64,000 nt of DNA from Lucinisca nassula (GCA_963580285.1 OY757010.1:212568138-212632137); one strand, 5' to 3'. Counted from the stretch's first letter, positions 53,313 through 63,656 are shown. Program-made: numbers and translations. Notes: generated by a model from the sequence alone, not told the origin.

Positions 53313-53544
53313 ATCAGTTCATCCCCGTGTACACTCTTTCTGTACCCCTTACCGAACACCAACTGATAAGGCAAACTGGCATTTTAGTCAGAGTATATCT
53401 TCCCGAGATCAAATAAGGGGTAGAAGAATATTACTTATTAACTTTAAAATATGATATCCGACTAGAAGCTAGTCTAAGCATGTCAGTGTGACTATTTCAC
53501 ACCAGTGTACTGTCTATAGCCAGGTTTTTTTGCTTTACTTCTGG

Positions 53545-53960
53545 CAATGGATGTTGTATGATGACTCCATTATCTTGCTTTTGTTGCCGATTCTGATGTA
53601 CTCAGACTAAGTCTTGTCTGGGTGAAAACGCATCTACCAGTCTCTCTCCCATGCTTGTAAATGATTAAAGTCCTCTTGAGCGACAGCAAGTCGGTACAAC
53701 AGGCAGTGATCAGCGAACAGGGGAGACGCGTGGTGGCAAGTCGTTGATGTATATGAGGAAGAGGAGAGTAGAGAGCACTGTACTCTGTGGAATACCAGAA
53801 GTAACGGGCGCAGACGAAGAAATCATCAATTACGACTTTCTGGTATCCATCAGCAATGAAATTGTGCGGAACCTCGTGAAAGGCCTTACTGAAATCCAGT
53901 AGGATGACATTTATGCGCTGTCTGTTGTTCATTCCGCCGGCTTGCTATCAGCTGGTACTC
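53545..53960 (-). pseudogene. LINE reverse transcriptase fragment
   Basis: The minus strand reads INVILLDFSKAFHEVPHN (RT motif A), then skips to [12 protein letters not shown]. In another frame it continues [20 protein letters not shown] (motif B; usually GVPQGSVLGPLLF) and GERLVDAFSPRQD. The segment between motif A and B is shortened, and the catalytic YADD is lost. It is a different LINE from the one at 58425. Confidence 0.75.
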
Positions 53961-54241
53961 ACATGACCCCCCCCCCCTCCCCCCCGAGCAGGGAGAACGA
54001 CAAAAAGTACAGCGAAAGAGCCGATTACTGTGCAGAGTTTCATCCTGCAAACCTGGAGTTTATGTAATAAACTGAGCGTGACAGCTCAATGGTTAAGCCC
54101 AGAGTGGTTAGTGCACTTGACTCAGATGCCAGAGGCCCTCGGTTCGACCCGGCGATGATTATTTCGGTGTCTGAACACCATTTACAGCGATGAATGTCAA
54201 AATGCGCACCGCCCTTTGGATCGGAACGTTTAACTGGAGGC

Positions 54242-54542
54242 ACCGGCCCCCGCCCATAGGGGCTTGAAGAAATATATGTGCTGCATGATGCTTCCACGCA
54301 GAGCTGAATCCGGCCCGCACACTAGTACTGGTAAACCGCTTAGAGGATCTAAGCCTGTCCAGGAACCGCGGTGCGAGGCGGACCGCCCATGCTAATAAAC
54401 CCTATGGGTTTCATTGGGCGACACTGCTTGAGATGTCATTTCATCTCAATGTCGGGTAAAAGTCCCACAAAATTGGAAGCAACGTCTCCAAAATGACCTT
54501 AAAAGTGCTGACGGGGACGTTAAACCTCAAATCAAACATACA
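54242..54542 (+). mobile_element. SINE-A copy nested in SINE-D
   Basis: The exact duplication AACTGGAGGC is at 54232-54241 and 54543-54552. The element runs full length, from ACCGGCCCCCGCCCATAGGG to AAATCAAACATAC. It is close in sequence to the 57747 copy (both have CATAGGGGC and GTCCAGGAACCG). Confidence 0.95.
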
Positions 54543-54589
54543 AACTGGAGGCGCCCTGTTCAGGGAGAGTCATCCCCTATGCAGGTTAA

Positions 54590-54868
54590 CTGTTTGTTTG
54601 TTTTGGGGTTTACGGCCAAGTCAACACTATTAAGGCCGTTTTTGAGCCTGTCAGTTTACTTTTCCTGGGCAGGCTTATACGTAAGAGGTAACCAGGAGAG
54701 TGCACATTCTTTCGCCAGAAACTGACAACTGCCCTTCTTGAGCCAGCGGAATGGAGAGAATGACCGTAGAAAAGATTTCATGATCAATCCCCGCGAAAGA
54801 ATATTGCCGACCCCGGCAGGTATCGAACCTGCTTCCCAATGCATCCGACTGAGCTACCGAGGCCGGCG
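54590..54868 (-). mobile_element. tRNA-derived SINE, family B, nested in SINE-D
   Basis: The minus strand starts GCCGGCCTCGGTAGCTCAGT, with the same A box as 30650-30910 and B box GGTTCGATACC. The duplication is CTATGCAGGTTAA (54577-54589) against CTGTGCAGGTTAA (54869-54881). Confidence 0.92.
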
Positions 54869-54985
54869 CTGTGCAGGTTAAGACCTCTACCGTAATTGCA
54901 AGATTGATGTGTGCTGTAAATCTGCAAGTAATGGTAAAATGTGGCCGATCCTAGTATCAGTGAGTAGAAAGGTCCTGGTGCACGT

Positions 54986-55262
54986 CTGTTTGTTTGGTTT
55001 GAGGTTTAACGTCCCCTTCAACACTGTAAAGGTCATTTTGGAGACGTTGATAACAATTTTGTGGGACTTTTACCAGACATTGAGATGAAATGACTTCTCA
55101 AGCCCTGTCGCCCAGTGAAACAAATGGACGGACTCGCATCGCTTTGCTTGCCCAGGCTTAGATCCTCTAAGCTGTTTACCAGTACTCGTTTGCGGCTCAG
55201 TTACAGCTCTGCGTGGAAGCATTATGCAGCCCATATATTTCTTCAAGCCCCGATGGGCGGTG
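54986..55262 (-). mobile_element. SINE-A copy
   Basis: GAGGTTTAACGTCCCCTTCA at the tail and CTTCAAGCCCCGATGGGCGG at the head. It lacks the AATAGGGTTTATAAGCATG segment seen in other copies (deleted near 55125). The duplication is not clear. Confidence 0.85.
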
Positions 55263-55307
55263 GGAATATGGATAGTGTTTCTCTTTTGTTTCGGTATTAA
55301 AAAGTTC

Positions 55308-55862
55308 TTGCTCGGCTCCCATGGCGGGGCTTGAAGAAATAGGTGGGCTGCATGATGGTGCCAGGCAGAGCTTAAACCGACCGCTTAGGAGTATTGGTAA
55401 ACCGCCTAAAGGATCCAAGCCTGTCCAGGCAAAGCGGTGCGAGTCGGGCCGCCCATTCATATAAACCCTATTGGTTTCATTGGGCGACAGGGATTTTTTT
55501 TTTTGGTTTTGGTTTTACGGCCCTTTCAAGATTTTTTCACTCATATCGAGCCGATCGTTAATCAGAGGTGGGCGAAAACCGGAGTACCCGGAAAAACCCC
55601 ATCTGACCTTCCGTTGCAGAACTTGGCGTCTCACATATGACCCGAGCGAGGCTCGAACCACAGCGGTGAGAGACCTAATGATCAAGAGTCAGCGCTCTTA
55701 ACCACTAGGCCACGGAGGCCCGTAAGCGACAGGGAATGAGATCTCATTTCATCTCAATGTCGGGTATATAAAAGTCCCACAAAATTGTAAGCTAGGTCTC
55801 CATAATTACTTATACAGTGTTGATGGGGACGTTAAACAGTGTTAATTGGGACGTTAACCCTC
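55308..55862 (+). mobile_element. SINE-A copy split by a SINE-C
   Basis: It begins CCCATGGCGGGGCTTGAAGA and is interrupted at GCGACAGGGA. It resumes at 55726 and ends with a duplicated GACGTTAAAC segment (GGGGACGTTAAACAGTGTTA, then GGGACGTTAACCCTC), a small tandem duplication of the 3' end. Confidence 0.88.
55494..55725 (-). mobile_element. tRNA-derived SINE, family C, nested
   Basis: The minus strand begins GGGCCTCCGTGGCCTAGTGG TTAAGAGCGCTGAC (A box TGGCCTAGTGG) with B box GGTTCGAGCC at about 55650. The body has GACGCCAAGTTCTGCAACGG, AACGATCGGCTCGATATGAG and an A-rich tail. The exact duplication GCGACAGGGA is at 55484-55493 and 55726-55735. The head is Leu/Ser-tRNA-like. Confidence 0.95.
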
Positions 55863-55870
55863 AAATCAAA

Positions 55871-56395
55871 CAAATCAAAAGGTTATTGCTAGTATCGTCT
55901 AATTCTAACAAATACCCACATCATACATGTACTCTCACATTTATGCGGTTTTTGTGTATCTTTGAAACGACCCCATGTCAATTCTCATCGATTCAGAAAT
56001 TCATCCTTAAGATATTGACGGCAAAATGATCTCCTTGTCTGTAAATTGATGCGTTAGCATTTGATAACAGATTAACATGCATGATAGTATTGTGTCAGTG
56101 CCGCTGAAAGTCAAATACTTGTAATTTGGACTAAAAATTCTACTTTCCTCAGATGAACCGGAGGTCGCCATCTTATTGTTCGCCGCAGTGATGTTGCCCG
56201 GCTTTTTGTCACGTGACAGGAATATTTTTAGATGGAAATTCCCAACAACAACAAATAAACAAAAATGAAAACGACGATTTTCACAAAGTTCTGGAGTGGT
56301 ATTTGGTTTCAGAAGATTACAAATGACAAAGCTACATGAATAGAAGAAATAAAACCGAAAAACACGCTTTTCATTTTTGAAGCCCGATAGCTCAA
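55871..56395. other. No gene seen
   Basis: Unannotated. A small AAACCGGAGGTCGCCATCTT patch of higher GC is at 56155-56210, with no coding frame. Confidence 0.35.
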
Positions 56396-56398
56396 TAA

Positions 56399-56769
56399 GG
56401 CCAAAAAAAAAAAAAAAAAAAAAAAAAAAATAGGTGTGTTTCAGGTTTCAGCTTGAAAAAAATTAGGTGGGGAAGGTCGATTTAATTTTTTTTTTTATCT
56501 TAATTTTTTATTTTGTTTATACACTGTATAGAGCATTTTTGCGGAAATAGTAGTAGTAAACACCGAAACGCTCGGAAACTGACCAAATTAGAACAAATAA
56601 ACCTCCCGCAACCGCTCGCGTAGTTCCGAGTCGTTTCGCCCCGCGATTTTTTTACGAGTCGTTTCGCCCCGCGATTTTTTTTTTTTTTTGGCAATAAAAA
56701 ATTTAGGGTCGGGCCTAAAACTTAGGTAGGGTCGGGAAACCGGAAACACACCTATTTTTTTTTTTGGCC
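56399..56769. mobile_element. Harbinger-like MITE
   Basis: It is 371 bp long, from GGCCAAAAAA...TAGGTGTGTTTC to GAAACACACCTA...TTTTTTGGCC. A TAA duplication (56396-56398 and 56770-56772) is consistent with the TWA target of PIF/Harbinger. GAGTCGTTTCGCCCCGCGAT is tandemly repeated inside (about 56628 and 56656). A 64-codon minus ORF within it is spurious. Confidence 0.8.
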
Positions 56770-56772
56770 TAA

Positions 56773-57217
56773 TGCACCTTTAACAATTTACGATCAGTTA
56801 TTGATGATCCTCAGTGCGTCCCAGCATTCTGGCGGTCGATATATTTAGTATCAGCATACTTTTCCTATGATATTTTTTTTTTCATGTAATTTTTACCATT
56901 TTTCTCAGTAGCAATAACATTTTTGTCTTTTTTTTCAGTGGTCCGGCTCATCCATAAAAGTGTAATGTCATGTTGACGTGATAAAGCTCAATTGACCTGA
57001 GAAAGCATCTTTATCTGGTCAATGCGTTGCAATGCAATATATATAGGGGGTAACTGATAAACCTGGTTGCTGTGCTGTTTGTGACTGGTCTTTTATTTCA
57101 TCACTATTTTCTTTTTTGTTTGCCTCATTGTTAGTAACTCCTCCTCTTGGAACCATTGGTAGGTTATAATCTTTGATTGTGACATTTCCTCTGCATCTAT
57201 ATCTTTAATTTTGACAT
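56773..57217. other. No gene seen
   Basis: AT-rich DNA with several T runs and no recognisable exon or repeat. Confidence 0.35.
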
Positions 57218-57492
57218 CACGTGAACACATCCGTGAAATAAAAACCCCCTAAACCCCACTTTATATAGAGAAAACTGGGGTTATCGGGGGTAAACATTAT
57301 TTTCCTTATTTCTGCTCCAAGACATAGGTTGTGGGTACTCGTTAGAACCGCCTCAATGAGGCGGTTCTAACGAGCACCCAAAACATATGTTGGAGTATAA
57401 ATAAGAAAGATGTCACAAATTTTTATCAGAAAAATCGCATTTTTTGAGGTTTGAAAAATGCACTATATCACACGGATGTGTTATCGTAATGT
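57218..57492. mobile_element. PalB palindromic MITE, intact reference
   Basis: Left TIR CATCACGTGAACACATCCGT, right TIR ACACGGATGTGTTATCGTAA. Between them are CCTAAACCCCACTTTATATA and ACTGGGGTTATCGGGGGTAA arms. The core GTACTCGTTAGAACCGCCTC with its complement (57327-57382) has one mismatch. PalB differs from PalA mainly in its TIRs and outer arms. The cores are interchangeable. Confidence 0.92.
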
Positions 57493-57529
57493 ATACCGAA
57501 AAGTAGATTGATAAGGGTATGGATAATTT

Positions 57530-57680
57530 TCCATATTCTTATTGTCGGTGCCTATTAGAACCGCTTCAATGAGTTGCTTCCGACAAACTATCTTTTATAG
57601 CAGAAAAAAGAGAAATTATTTATACCCCTGTTAACTACAAAAAGTGTGGATTATAAGGGTGTTCATTATATGGACTTCTT
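57530..57680. mobile_element. PalB-like remnant
   Basis: GTGCCTATTAGAACCGCTTC, AAAGTGTGGATTATAAGGGT and TTCATTATATGGACTTCTTG mark a strongly decayed copy 40 bp from the intact one. Confidence 0.55.
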
Positions 57681-57746
57681 GAAGCTGGGCTTCACCGCCT
57701 TGCCACTACAACTACCTAAAGTGAAGTAACACTTATTGACTCAGAG

Positions 57747-58042
57747 CCCGCCCATAGGGGCTTGCAGAAATATATGGGCTGCATGATGCTTCCACGCAGA
57801 GCTGAATCCGGCCCGCACACTAGTACTGGTAAACCGCTTAGAAGATCTAAGCCTGTCCAGGAACCGTGGTGCGAGGCGGACCGTCCATGCTAATAAACCC
57901 TATTGGTTTCATTAGGCGACAGGGCTTGAGATGTCATTTCATCTCAATGTCGGGTATAAGTCCCACAAAATTGGAAGCAACGTCTCCAAAATGACCTTTA
58001 CAGTGTTGACGGGGACGTTAAACCTCAAATCAAACAAACAAA
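57747..58042 (+). mobile_element. SINE-A, reference copy
   Basis: This 296-bp copy shows the family layout: a CCCGCCCATAGGGGC hairpin head, CTGCATGATGCTTCCACGCA, TAGTACTGGTAAACCGCTTA, CCTATTGGTTTCATTAGGCG, GAGATGTCATTTCATCTCAA, AGTCCCACAAAATTGGAAGC and a GACGTTAAACCTCAAATC end with a (CAAA)n tail. The exact 12-bp duplication ATTGACTCAGAG is at 57735-57746 and 58043-58054. I cannot find a convincing A-box/B-box pair, so the head may not be tRNA-derived. Confidence 0.95.
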
Positions 58043-58189
58043 ATTGACTCAGAGGTGAAAATTACTATGGCTCAAGAATTGATTTTTTTTTTTCAAAAGC
58101 AATTGCAGTTAAATTCTGCTATTTAGACCATGCTCCTAAACCCAAGACTAACCCCGCTTTAGAAAGGCTTATTTAGTAGACTGCAGTTA

Positions 58190-58380
58190 TTCTTTCTTTG
58201 TGATTTCTGCATACAGTGTCCTCTAGTCAGAGACCACCTTAGGAACTGTTCAAGATTGGTCTACAGACCACCTTTGGGGCTGTTCCGAAGTTGTCAGGAG
58301 ACAATCTTTAGGGCCGTTCAAACTGAAGTGTCTTAAAGTCAAGTTTTGAACAATCCAAAAGATGTAGTAATTTTACTGTA
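58190..58380. mobile_element. Decayed GACC-palindrome MITE
   Basis: AGAGACCACCTTAGGAACTG, AGACCACCTTTGGGGCTGTT and a terminal GTAATTTTACTGTATA are degraded versions of the 18380-18513 element, with partial internal duplication. Confidence 0.55.
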
Positions 58381-58459
58381 TATAGGGGTAATTTAGGGAC
58401 TTTCTTCTGATTTCATCTTGCCAGTAAAACAACGAGCGCAAAATCTAACTTACAAATTA

Positions 58460-60172
58460 AAATTAACGATGTTTTATCAGAAAATTCAGAAGAGGTTTCG
58501 AATGCTTTTAATAATTTTTTTGTACAAGTAGCCGATAGTATCAAAGAGCCAATATTTCCTTCAAATCACGAAAAATTAGCAGCATTTTGTAGGAGTAAAA
58601 TTCCAAATAACGTTGATTTCAATATCCCATGCATAGAGTTAAATAAAGTTGAAGTTTCTTAAATCATTGGACACAACAAAGGCAACGGGAACGGATAAAT
58701 CGGGCCCCGTCTTCTGAAAATGGCAGCTTCGGAAATTGCAGAATCTATAACTTTTATTTGCAACTGCAGCATTCAAAAATCATTGTTTCCGGACAAATGG
58801 AAAGATGCTAAAGTTTCTCCACTTCACAAAAATGGACCATGCGATGACGTCAATAATTATAGACCAATATCTGTTCTTCCTGTATCATCTAAAATACTTG
58901 AAAAACACGTTCATTTGTCATTGACGAGCTATCTTAATGAGCATAACCTTCTTCACCAAACTCAGTCTGGTTTTAGATCCGCCCACTCTTGTGAAACGGC
59001 TCTAGTAAACATGATTGACAGGTGGCTCCAGTCTCTGGACAATAGTAAATTGGTCGGGGTAGTTTTGGTTGATTTTAAAAAAGGCTTTTGATCTTGTAGA
59101 CCATAATATTCTTGTTCAGAAACTTAAATTGTATAACCTAAGTGAAAAAGCCTTAAATTGGTTTTCGTCATATTTAATGAATCGCACACAACGAGTATCA
59201 ATAAATAATGTTTTATCAGAACATAGATCTGTCTTATATGGCGTGCCACAGGGCTCAATACTTGGCCCGCTTTTGTTTTTAATGTTTATTAATGACCTTC
59301 CTCTATATACAAATGACGTTACAACAGACATGTATGCTGACGACACCACTTTATTTGATATTAACATTTCAAAAGAGGCTGTACAAACCAATCTTCAAAA
59401 GGCACTTTTAAATCTTGATGTCTGGTGCAAACACAACGGTATGGTGATAAATTCTTCCAAAACCAAAGTAATGCTTATAACCACCTCACAAAAACGAAGT
59501 AAATTAGACAATGATTCATTGCACTTGAACTATAAGGATGTAACTCTTCAGATGATTTCTTATGACAAAATATTAGGTGTTTATGTAGATAATAATCTCA
59601 CATGGTCATACCATATAAATTTCGTAACCAAAAAAGTGTCTTCTTATTTGTGGCTTCTCTCTAAGATTAAGGAATATTTAACTATTGAAAACCGGGTCAA
59701 ATTCTACAAATCGTATATTCAGCCCCATTTAGACTTTTGTAACATCATATGGGGTAATACTTCGCAAAGAAATCTTTCAAAAATTTACAGACTCCAGAAA
59801 AGGGCCTGCAGAATTATTCTTAACTATGAAATAGATGATATGGTTAATTGTTTTAATACATTGAAGATATTAACAATCTATGAACGGATATTTTTGAGGA
59901 AGGCAAAATTTATGTATAAAGTTTATATCCAGGAAGCGCCTTTATACATTCGTAATATGTTCGAACCAACGGTCGTAAATAACGAAGCTCGAATTTTAAG
60001 GTCATCTTCAAATAACAATTTTGTGATTCCCAAACCAAATAAAGAATTATTCAAATTTAGCATATCATACTCCGGTACATTAATCTGGAATATCTTACCC
60101 GATTATATTAAAATGTCAAATAATGTGTCAACTTTCCATAATCGATGCATCAAGTGGATGAAATGTCAATAA
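58460..60172 (+). pseudogene. LINE reverse transcriptase ORF, frameshifted
   Basis: Early motifs are SEEVSNAFNNFFVQVADSIK (58485-58545), followed by a stop at 58660 and a frameshift near 58690. Then come NYRPISVLPVSSKILEK, SGFRSAHSCETALVN and VVLVDFKK (motif A). One extra base in TTTTAAAAAAGGCTTTT near 59080 breaks the frame. It resumes as AFDLVDHN, GVPQGSILGPLLF (motif B), YADDTTLF (catalytic, intact at about 59332) and a C-terminal LDFCNIIWGNTSQRN/LQKRACRIIL segment. The last 367 codons are open. With one correction most of the RT would be readable, so this is a fairly recent death. Confidence 0.9.
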
Positions 60173-60404
60173 TGTTCTATGTCTTTATTTATTTTTTTTT
60201 TCTCTCTCTCTCTCCCTTCTTCTTCGTTTGTATATATAGAGAACTTTTGCAAGCTCCTGGCCTGTGTGAAATCGTGTATAGGTGGGGAAGTGTGTGTATT
60301 ACATGCTTGAATTATGCGTGTAAATCTTATACACGCAGCAGGAGCCGGAGCTCGTTCTTGCATTTCGTTTTTTCGGTAAGGGCGGGTTACGGAACGGCCT
60401 GTGT

Positions 60405-60620
60405 TTAGGTTGAAAATTTGTGATATTTTTCTTATTTGCTCAGGATATGGGTTGTGGGTGCTCGTTAGAAGCCACCTCATATATACTGAGGCCGTTTTGA
60501 CGAGTACCCGCGGCACGTGTCTTTGGGCGGGAATGAGAAGACTAATGTATGCCTATGTGAGCCTCAGTTGCCAGTGGGGTATGGAGGGTTATTCATTACA
60601 CGCACTTGTGACTGTGATGG
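60405..60620. mobile_element. Diverged palindromic MITE in LINE 3' end
   Basis: GTGATATTTTTCTTATTTGC, GTGGGTGCTCGTTAGAAGCC, GACGAGTACCCGCGG and TTCATTACACGCACTTGTGA follow the PalB order. There are many GC-biased changes and an AT-rich loop (ATATATA) in place of the usual tight turn. Confidence 0.65.
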
Positions 60621-60976
60621 ACTTCCCTTCTCTTGAGGAAAAGTGTAGCTGCAGGCATATAAAGATAGACATTTTCACCTCTGACTTGGGGAGCTTGCTG
60701 ATCTGTGAGTGTATGACGTATTTTATATATTAATTATTTTTGTTGTTGTTGTGTAAATTGTGTATATTTGTTAAGTGGGCCTCAAGGAAGAGTAGCTTGT
60801 AGCTAATTGTGTCACCCACTGTAAATAATAATAATAATAAAGTCTTTATTATTATCTTGAAAAACGTCAAAATACCAATATTCCGAAGTCAGTATTAAGT
60901 ACAGGGTATCTAACTATTTGTATACTTTATCCACTTTTGGATCAAAGAATTTAAAAATGCATGGCATTAATATACA

Positions 60977-61027
60977 TTCTCAGACGTGACGGCATATGAC
61001 GTATATTATATACCGTCGAGTCTGAGA
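60977..61027. repeat. Hairpin TCTCAGACGTGACGG
   Basis: TTCTCAGACGTGACGGCATA is complemented by TATACCGTCGAGTCTGAGAA around GACGTATATTA. The stem is about 20 bp with one mismatch. Confidence 0.7.
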
Positions 61028-61045
61028 ATGCATACATTAAAACAT

Positions 61046-61296
61046 TACGAAAACACACCCGTGTGACATAGCGCATTATTTCATAATATGCAAATTGAGT
61101 ACCATTTGATGAAAATTTGTGAAACATCTATTTTCTTACTTTTACTCCAAAACATAGGTTGTGGGTGGTTGTAACATGTAGAAACGAGGCAGTTATAACA
61201 ACTTATGTCTAGGAGCGGACATAAGCCAATTAAGTACCCCTGTAAACTGTAAAGGGTTTAGAAGGGTGTTCATTTCACGGACTTGATATCATGATG
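61046..61296. mobile_element. PalB MITE with collapsed core
   Basis: Left end ATTACGAAAACACACCCGTG, right end TTCATTTCACGGACTTGATA. The core is degraded to GTGGGTGGTTGTAACATGTA with AGGCAGTTATAACAAC. Confidence 0.7.
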
Positions 61297-61338
61297 ACTG
61301 CTAAAATCTAATGAACGTATTATTTTGTCACTTCTCAC

Positions 61339-61423
61339 CCCTCACTTTGGTCACGCTTAGTTCTGCCAAGAAGGTCGATTATTTTTTCTGCATCTCCGCT
61401 TACCTGGTTTTTGATTAGCGATA
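61339..61423 (-). CDS. Possible 85-bp internal exon, unknown product
   Basis: On the minus strand a polypyrimidine-like CCTTACAACATCTTTACAG acceptor (ending at 61424) precedes an open segment. It reads SLIKNQVSGDAEKIIDLLGR then TKRDQSE and ends at a GTGAGA donor (from 61338). Phases are 1 in and 2 out. The peptide looks helical and protein-like but I do not recognise it. There is also an internal GTAAGC that could serve as an earlier donor. Confidence 0.25.
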
Positions 61424-61755
61424 CTGTAAAGATGTTGTAAGGACCGTGAAACCAAATTAAAAAAAAATCTAATACAAAACGATAAATTATTTTTGACATT
61501 TTTAAACAATTTTCTGTATCTGAGATATATGATTACACGCCAGATAGTATCCACGCATCATCAAGTACTCATACCTCATACATGTATTACAATTGGAATG
61601 GCTAGTTGAAGATGATCATTTTCATTTCTTTTTTTTTTTTTTTTTGCAGAGGCAATAATTCGACATTTTTGTGGAAGTTAACATACCCTTATCGCTATTA
61701 TTTTGTGGATAACGTCATGTCATGAGAATCATGCGGCCAAATGTGTATTCTATAT

Positions 61756-62063
61756 TACGAAAATACGCCTATACAAATACATTGTAAATTTTTCCGCCAA
61801 ATAATGATATTTTTCATATGAAAAATTGTGATATTTTTCTTATTTCTGTTCAAAATATAGATGGTGAGTACTCGTTGGAACTGCAAAATGTAGATTGTGG
61901 ATACTCGTTAGAACCGCCTCGGTGAGTCGGTTCTAACGAGTACCCACAATCTATATTTTAGAGCAGAAATAAGAAAAATAATGTTGACCCCTGTAAACCC
62001 CAGTTTTACTTTATAAAAGTGGGGTTCAAGGGGGTCAAAATTGTATAGGCGTGTTTTCGTGAT
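61756..62063. mobile_element. PalA MITE with duplicated left core arm
   Basis: Left end ATTACGAAAATACGCCTATA, right end TATAGGCGTGTTTTCGTGATG. A first half core, GAGTACTCGTTGGAACTGC, is followed by a second, GGATACTCGTTAGAACCGCC, which pairs with the right arm. The paired core is 61897-61951. Confidence 0.88.
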
Positions 62064-62447
62064 GGGCAATAGAAGTCAACATACCATTATCGTTGTTATT
62101 TAACGGATAACGTCATGTCATGAAAATCATGCGACCGAATGCGTATTCTAATGCACTTGCGTATGCAACGCGACGTCTGATTGGATAACATCAAAAATTT
62201 GCGTCAGTATATTCTGCGATATACTTAGCCTTGTTCACCAAGCTGTTCTAGTGATTCAGATCAAGATCATGCGATCTAGCTTTGTCTAGCGTCTGGATGA
62301 TCAAGACTACGATATACTGTCGTACACCCGACGTCATCATGGCCCGTAAACGTCGGTTTTCATTGGCTGGGATTTGGTTTTATGCAGCTCACATCGTTTG
62401 CCGTTTTGTGCAAAATAGTTCATTTTTTAACAACCGAATAAGTGCAT

Positions 62448-62629
62448 TAGAATGGGGGATAACTGTATTGCAAAATTGTCATTTGGGGAGGTAAATCGTC
62501 GGTTTTACGGTCGCATATTGCGTTTTACGTCTCCGCTGATGCGTCGCCGTAAAACGAAATTTCCGACCCAAAAACCGCTGATTTACCTCCCCAAATGACA
62601 ATTTGAATACAGTCATCCCCTAATCCTAA
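62448..62629. mobile_element. Palindromic MITE, 182 bp
   Basis: TTAGAATGGGGGATAACTGT...ATTGTCATTTGGGGAGGTAA is answered by TTACCTCCCCAAATGACAAT...ACAGTCATCCCCTAATCCTAA. The loop contains a second hairpin around GTTTTACGG/CCGTAAAAC. Its right end overlaps the left CTAA of the next pB1 copy. Confidence 0.75.
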
Positions 62630-62838
62630 CCCTTATCTTGCTGAATATTCATTTAAGCTACACCCATTTCTGTCTATGAACCAATCAAATTACTTGATGT
62701 AATTTATTCCTACAAATTCATAAACTGAATGCCAAACAGTGCAGATCCTGATCAGATGGCTTTTTCAGAAAAGATCTGTTCTGGATCTACACTGTTTGCA
62801 AAGATAGGGGTTGTCGTGAACAGCAAGATAAGGGCTAA
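62626..62838 (+). mobile_element. piggyBac-like MITE, family pB1, CTAA flanks
   Basis: Same length and layout as other pB1 copies, but the tetranucleotide at both ends is CTAA (62626-62629 and 62835-62838) rather than TTAA. The inner hairpin is asymmetric (GATGGCTTTTTCAGAAAAGATC). Confidence 0.8.
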
Positions 62839-63125
62839 CACTGGCCGCCTATATAGCCTTTAGAAAAAATCAAGTGATATACTGAGTGATAAATCACTGG
62901 ACGGAAGAGCGCGACGCGAAGAGCCGCCTTTTTATCCCGTTACATGACGTCATTCACTGTTACCCTGGCGTTAGATGGTGTAACGTCGTTTTCTAGCATC
63001 AAATATGTTATGAAAACAGGTTAATGCATGTGATCGAGTCAATTATATTGGAGGGATTCCTTTTAATAATGGCGAAAGATAGGGTGAATCTGAAGGAATC
63101 AATAGCATTTTCGTGTGTTAGAATC

Positions 63126-63299
63126 GAAATAGACCAGCTCTAGTGGCGTGATTTATTGAGTGATATATCACTGTTTGTCGGTAGGTTGTAAGTAGACAAA
63201 TCACTCGCGCTACGCGCTCGTGATTTGATATACTTTACAACTGACCTCCAAACAGTGATATATCACTCAGTAAATCACGCCACTAGAGCTGATCTATTT
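63126..63299. mobile_element. Palindromic MITE, 174 bp
   Basis: GAAATAGACCAGCTCTAGTG...GAGTGATATATCACTGTTTG is complemented by CAAACAGTGATATATCACTC...CACTAGAGCTGATCTATTTC, with a few mismatches. The centre, CACTCGCGCTACGCGCTCGTG, forms a further stem. A related arm lies at 62873-62915. Confidence 0.8.
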
Positions 63300-63376
63300 C
63301 TTAACTACATGTAGCGCGTAACGTCATGATGCCCGGCGTCCCTGACAACCTTTTTTTTTATTATTGGAATTCTTAT

Positions 63377-63656
63377 CATCACGAAAACACGCCTATATAA
63401 TTATAATCCCCTTGAACTCCCATTTATATAGTAAAATTGACGTTTTCAGGGGTAAACCTTATTTTTCTTATTTCTGCTATAAAATATAGATTGTGGGTAC
63501 TCATTAGAATCGCCTCGATGAGGCGGTTTTAACGTGTACCCACAATCAATATTTTGAGCAGAAATAAGGAAAATATCACACTTTTTCGTCCTAAAATTTT
63601 AGTTTTTTTTCGGCGAAATATTTACAATGTATTTGTATAGACGTGTTTTCGTAATG
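63377..63656. mobile_element. PalA palindromic MITE
   Basis: CATCACGAAAACACGCCTAT to ATAGACGTGTTTTCGTAATG. The core has alternating arm variants (CATTAGAATCGCCTC on the left, GAGGCGGTTTTAACGTG on the right), so the two arms have mutated independently. Confidence 0.88.

Larger units (their letters stand above)
54097..54900 (+). mobile_element. tRNA-derived SINE (family D) split by two SINEs
   Basis: The head is GCCCAGAGTGGTTAGTGCAC (A-box-like AGTGGTTAGTGC) and CCTCGGTTCGACCCGGCG (B box GGTTCGACCC). The body at 54150-54241 contains ATGTCAAAATGCGCACCGCC. It is cut at AACTGGAGGC by a SINE-A, resumes at 54553-54589 (GCCCTGTTCAGGGAGAGTC), is cut again by a SINE-B, and resumes at 54882 (GACCTCTACCGTAATTGCAA). 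Removing both insertions restores a continuous element of about 210-230 bp. Confidence 0.85.
58425..60860 (+). mobile_element. LINE (Jockey/CR1-L2 group), 5'-truncated
   Basis: The RT-coding part (58460-60172) is followed by a 3' untranslated region. It ends GTCACCCACTGTAAATAATA with an (AAT)n tail at 60825-60841, a 3' end typical of this LINE group. No endonuclease domain is present, so it is 5'-truncated. A diverged palindromic MITE (about 60405-60620) sits in the 3' region. Confidence 0.85.

Noticed and set aside
60166..60516. A 116-codon minus-strand ORF
   Set aside because: It is antisense to the LINE 3' region and the inserted MITE, with low-complexity EEEGREREKKK from the (CT)n tract.
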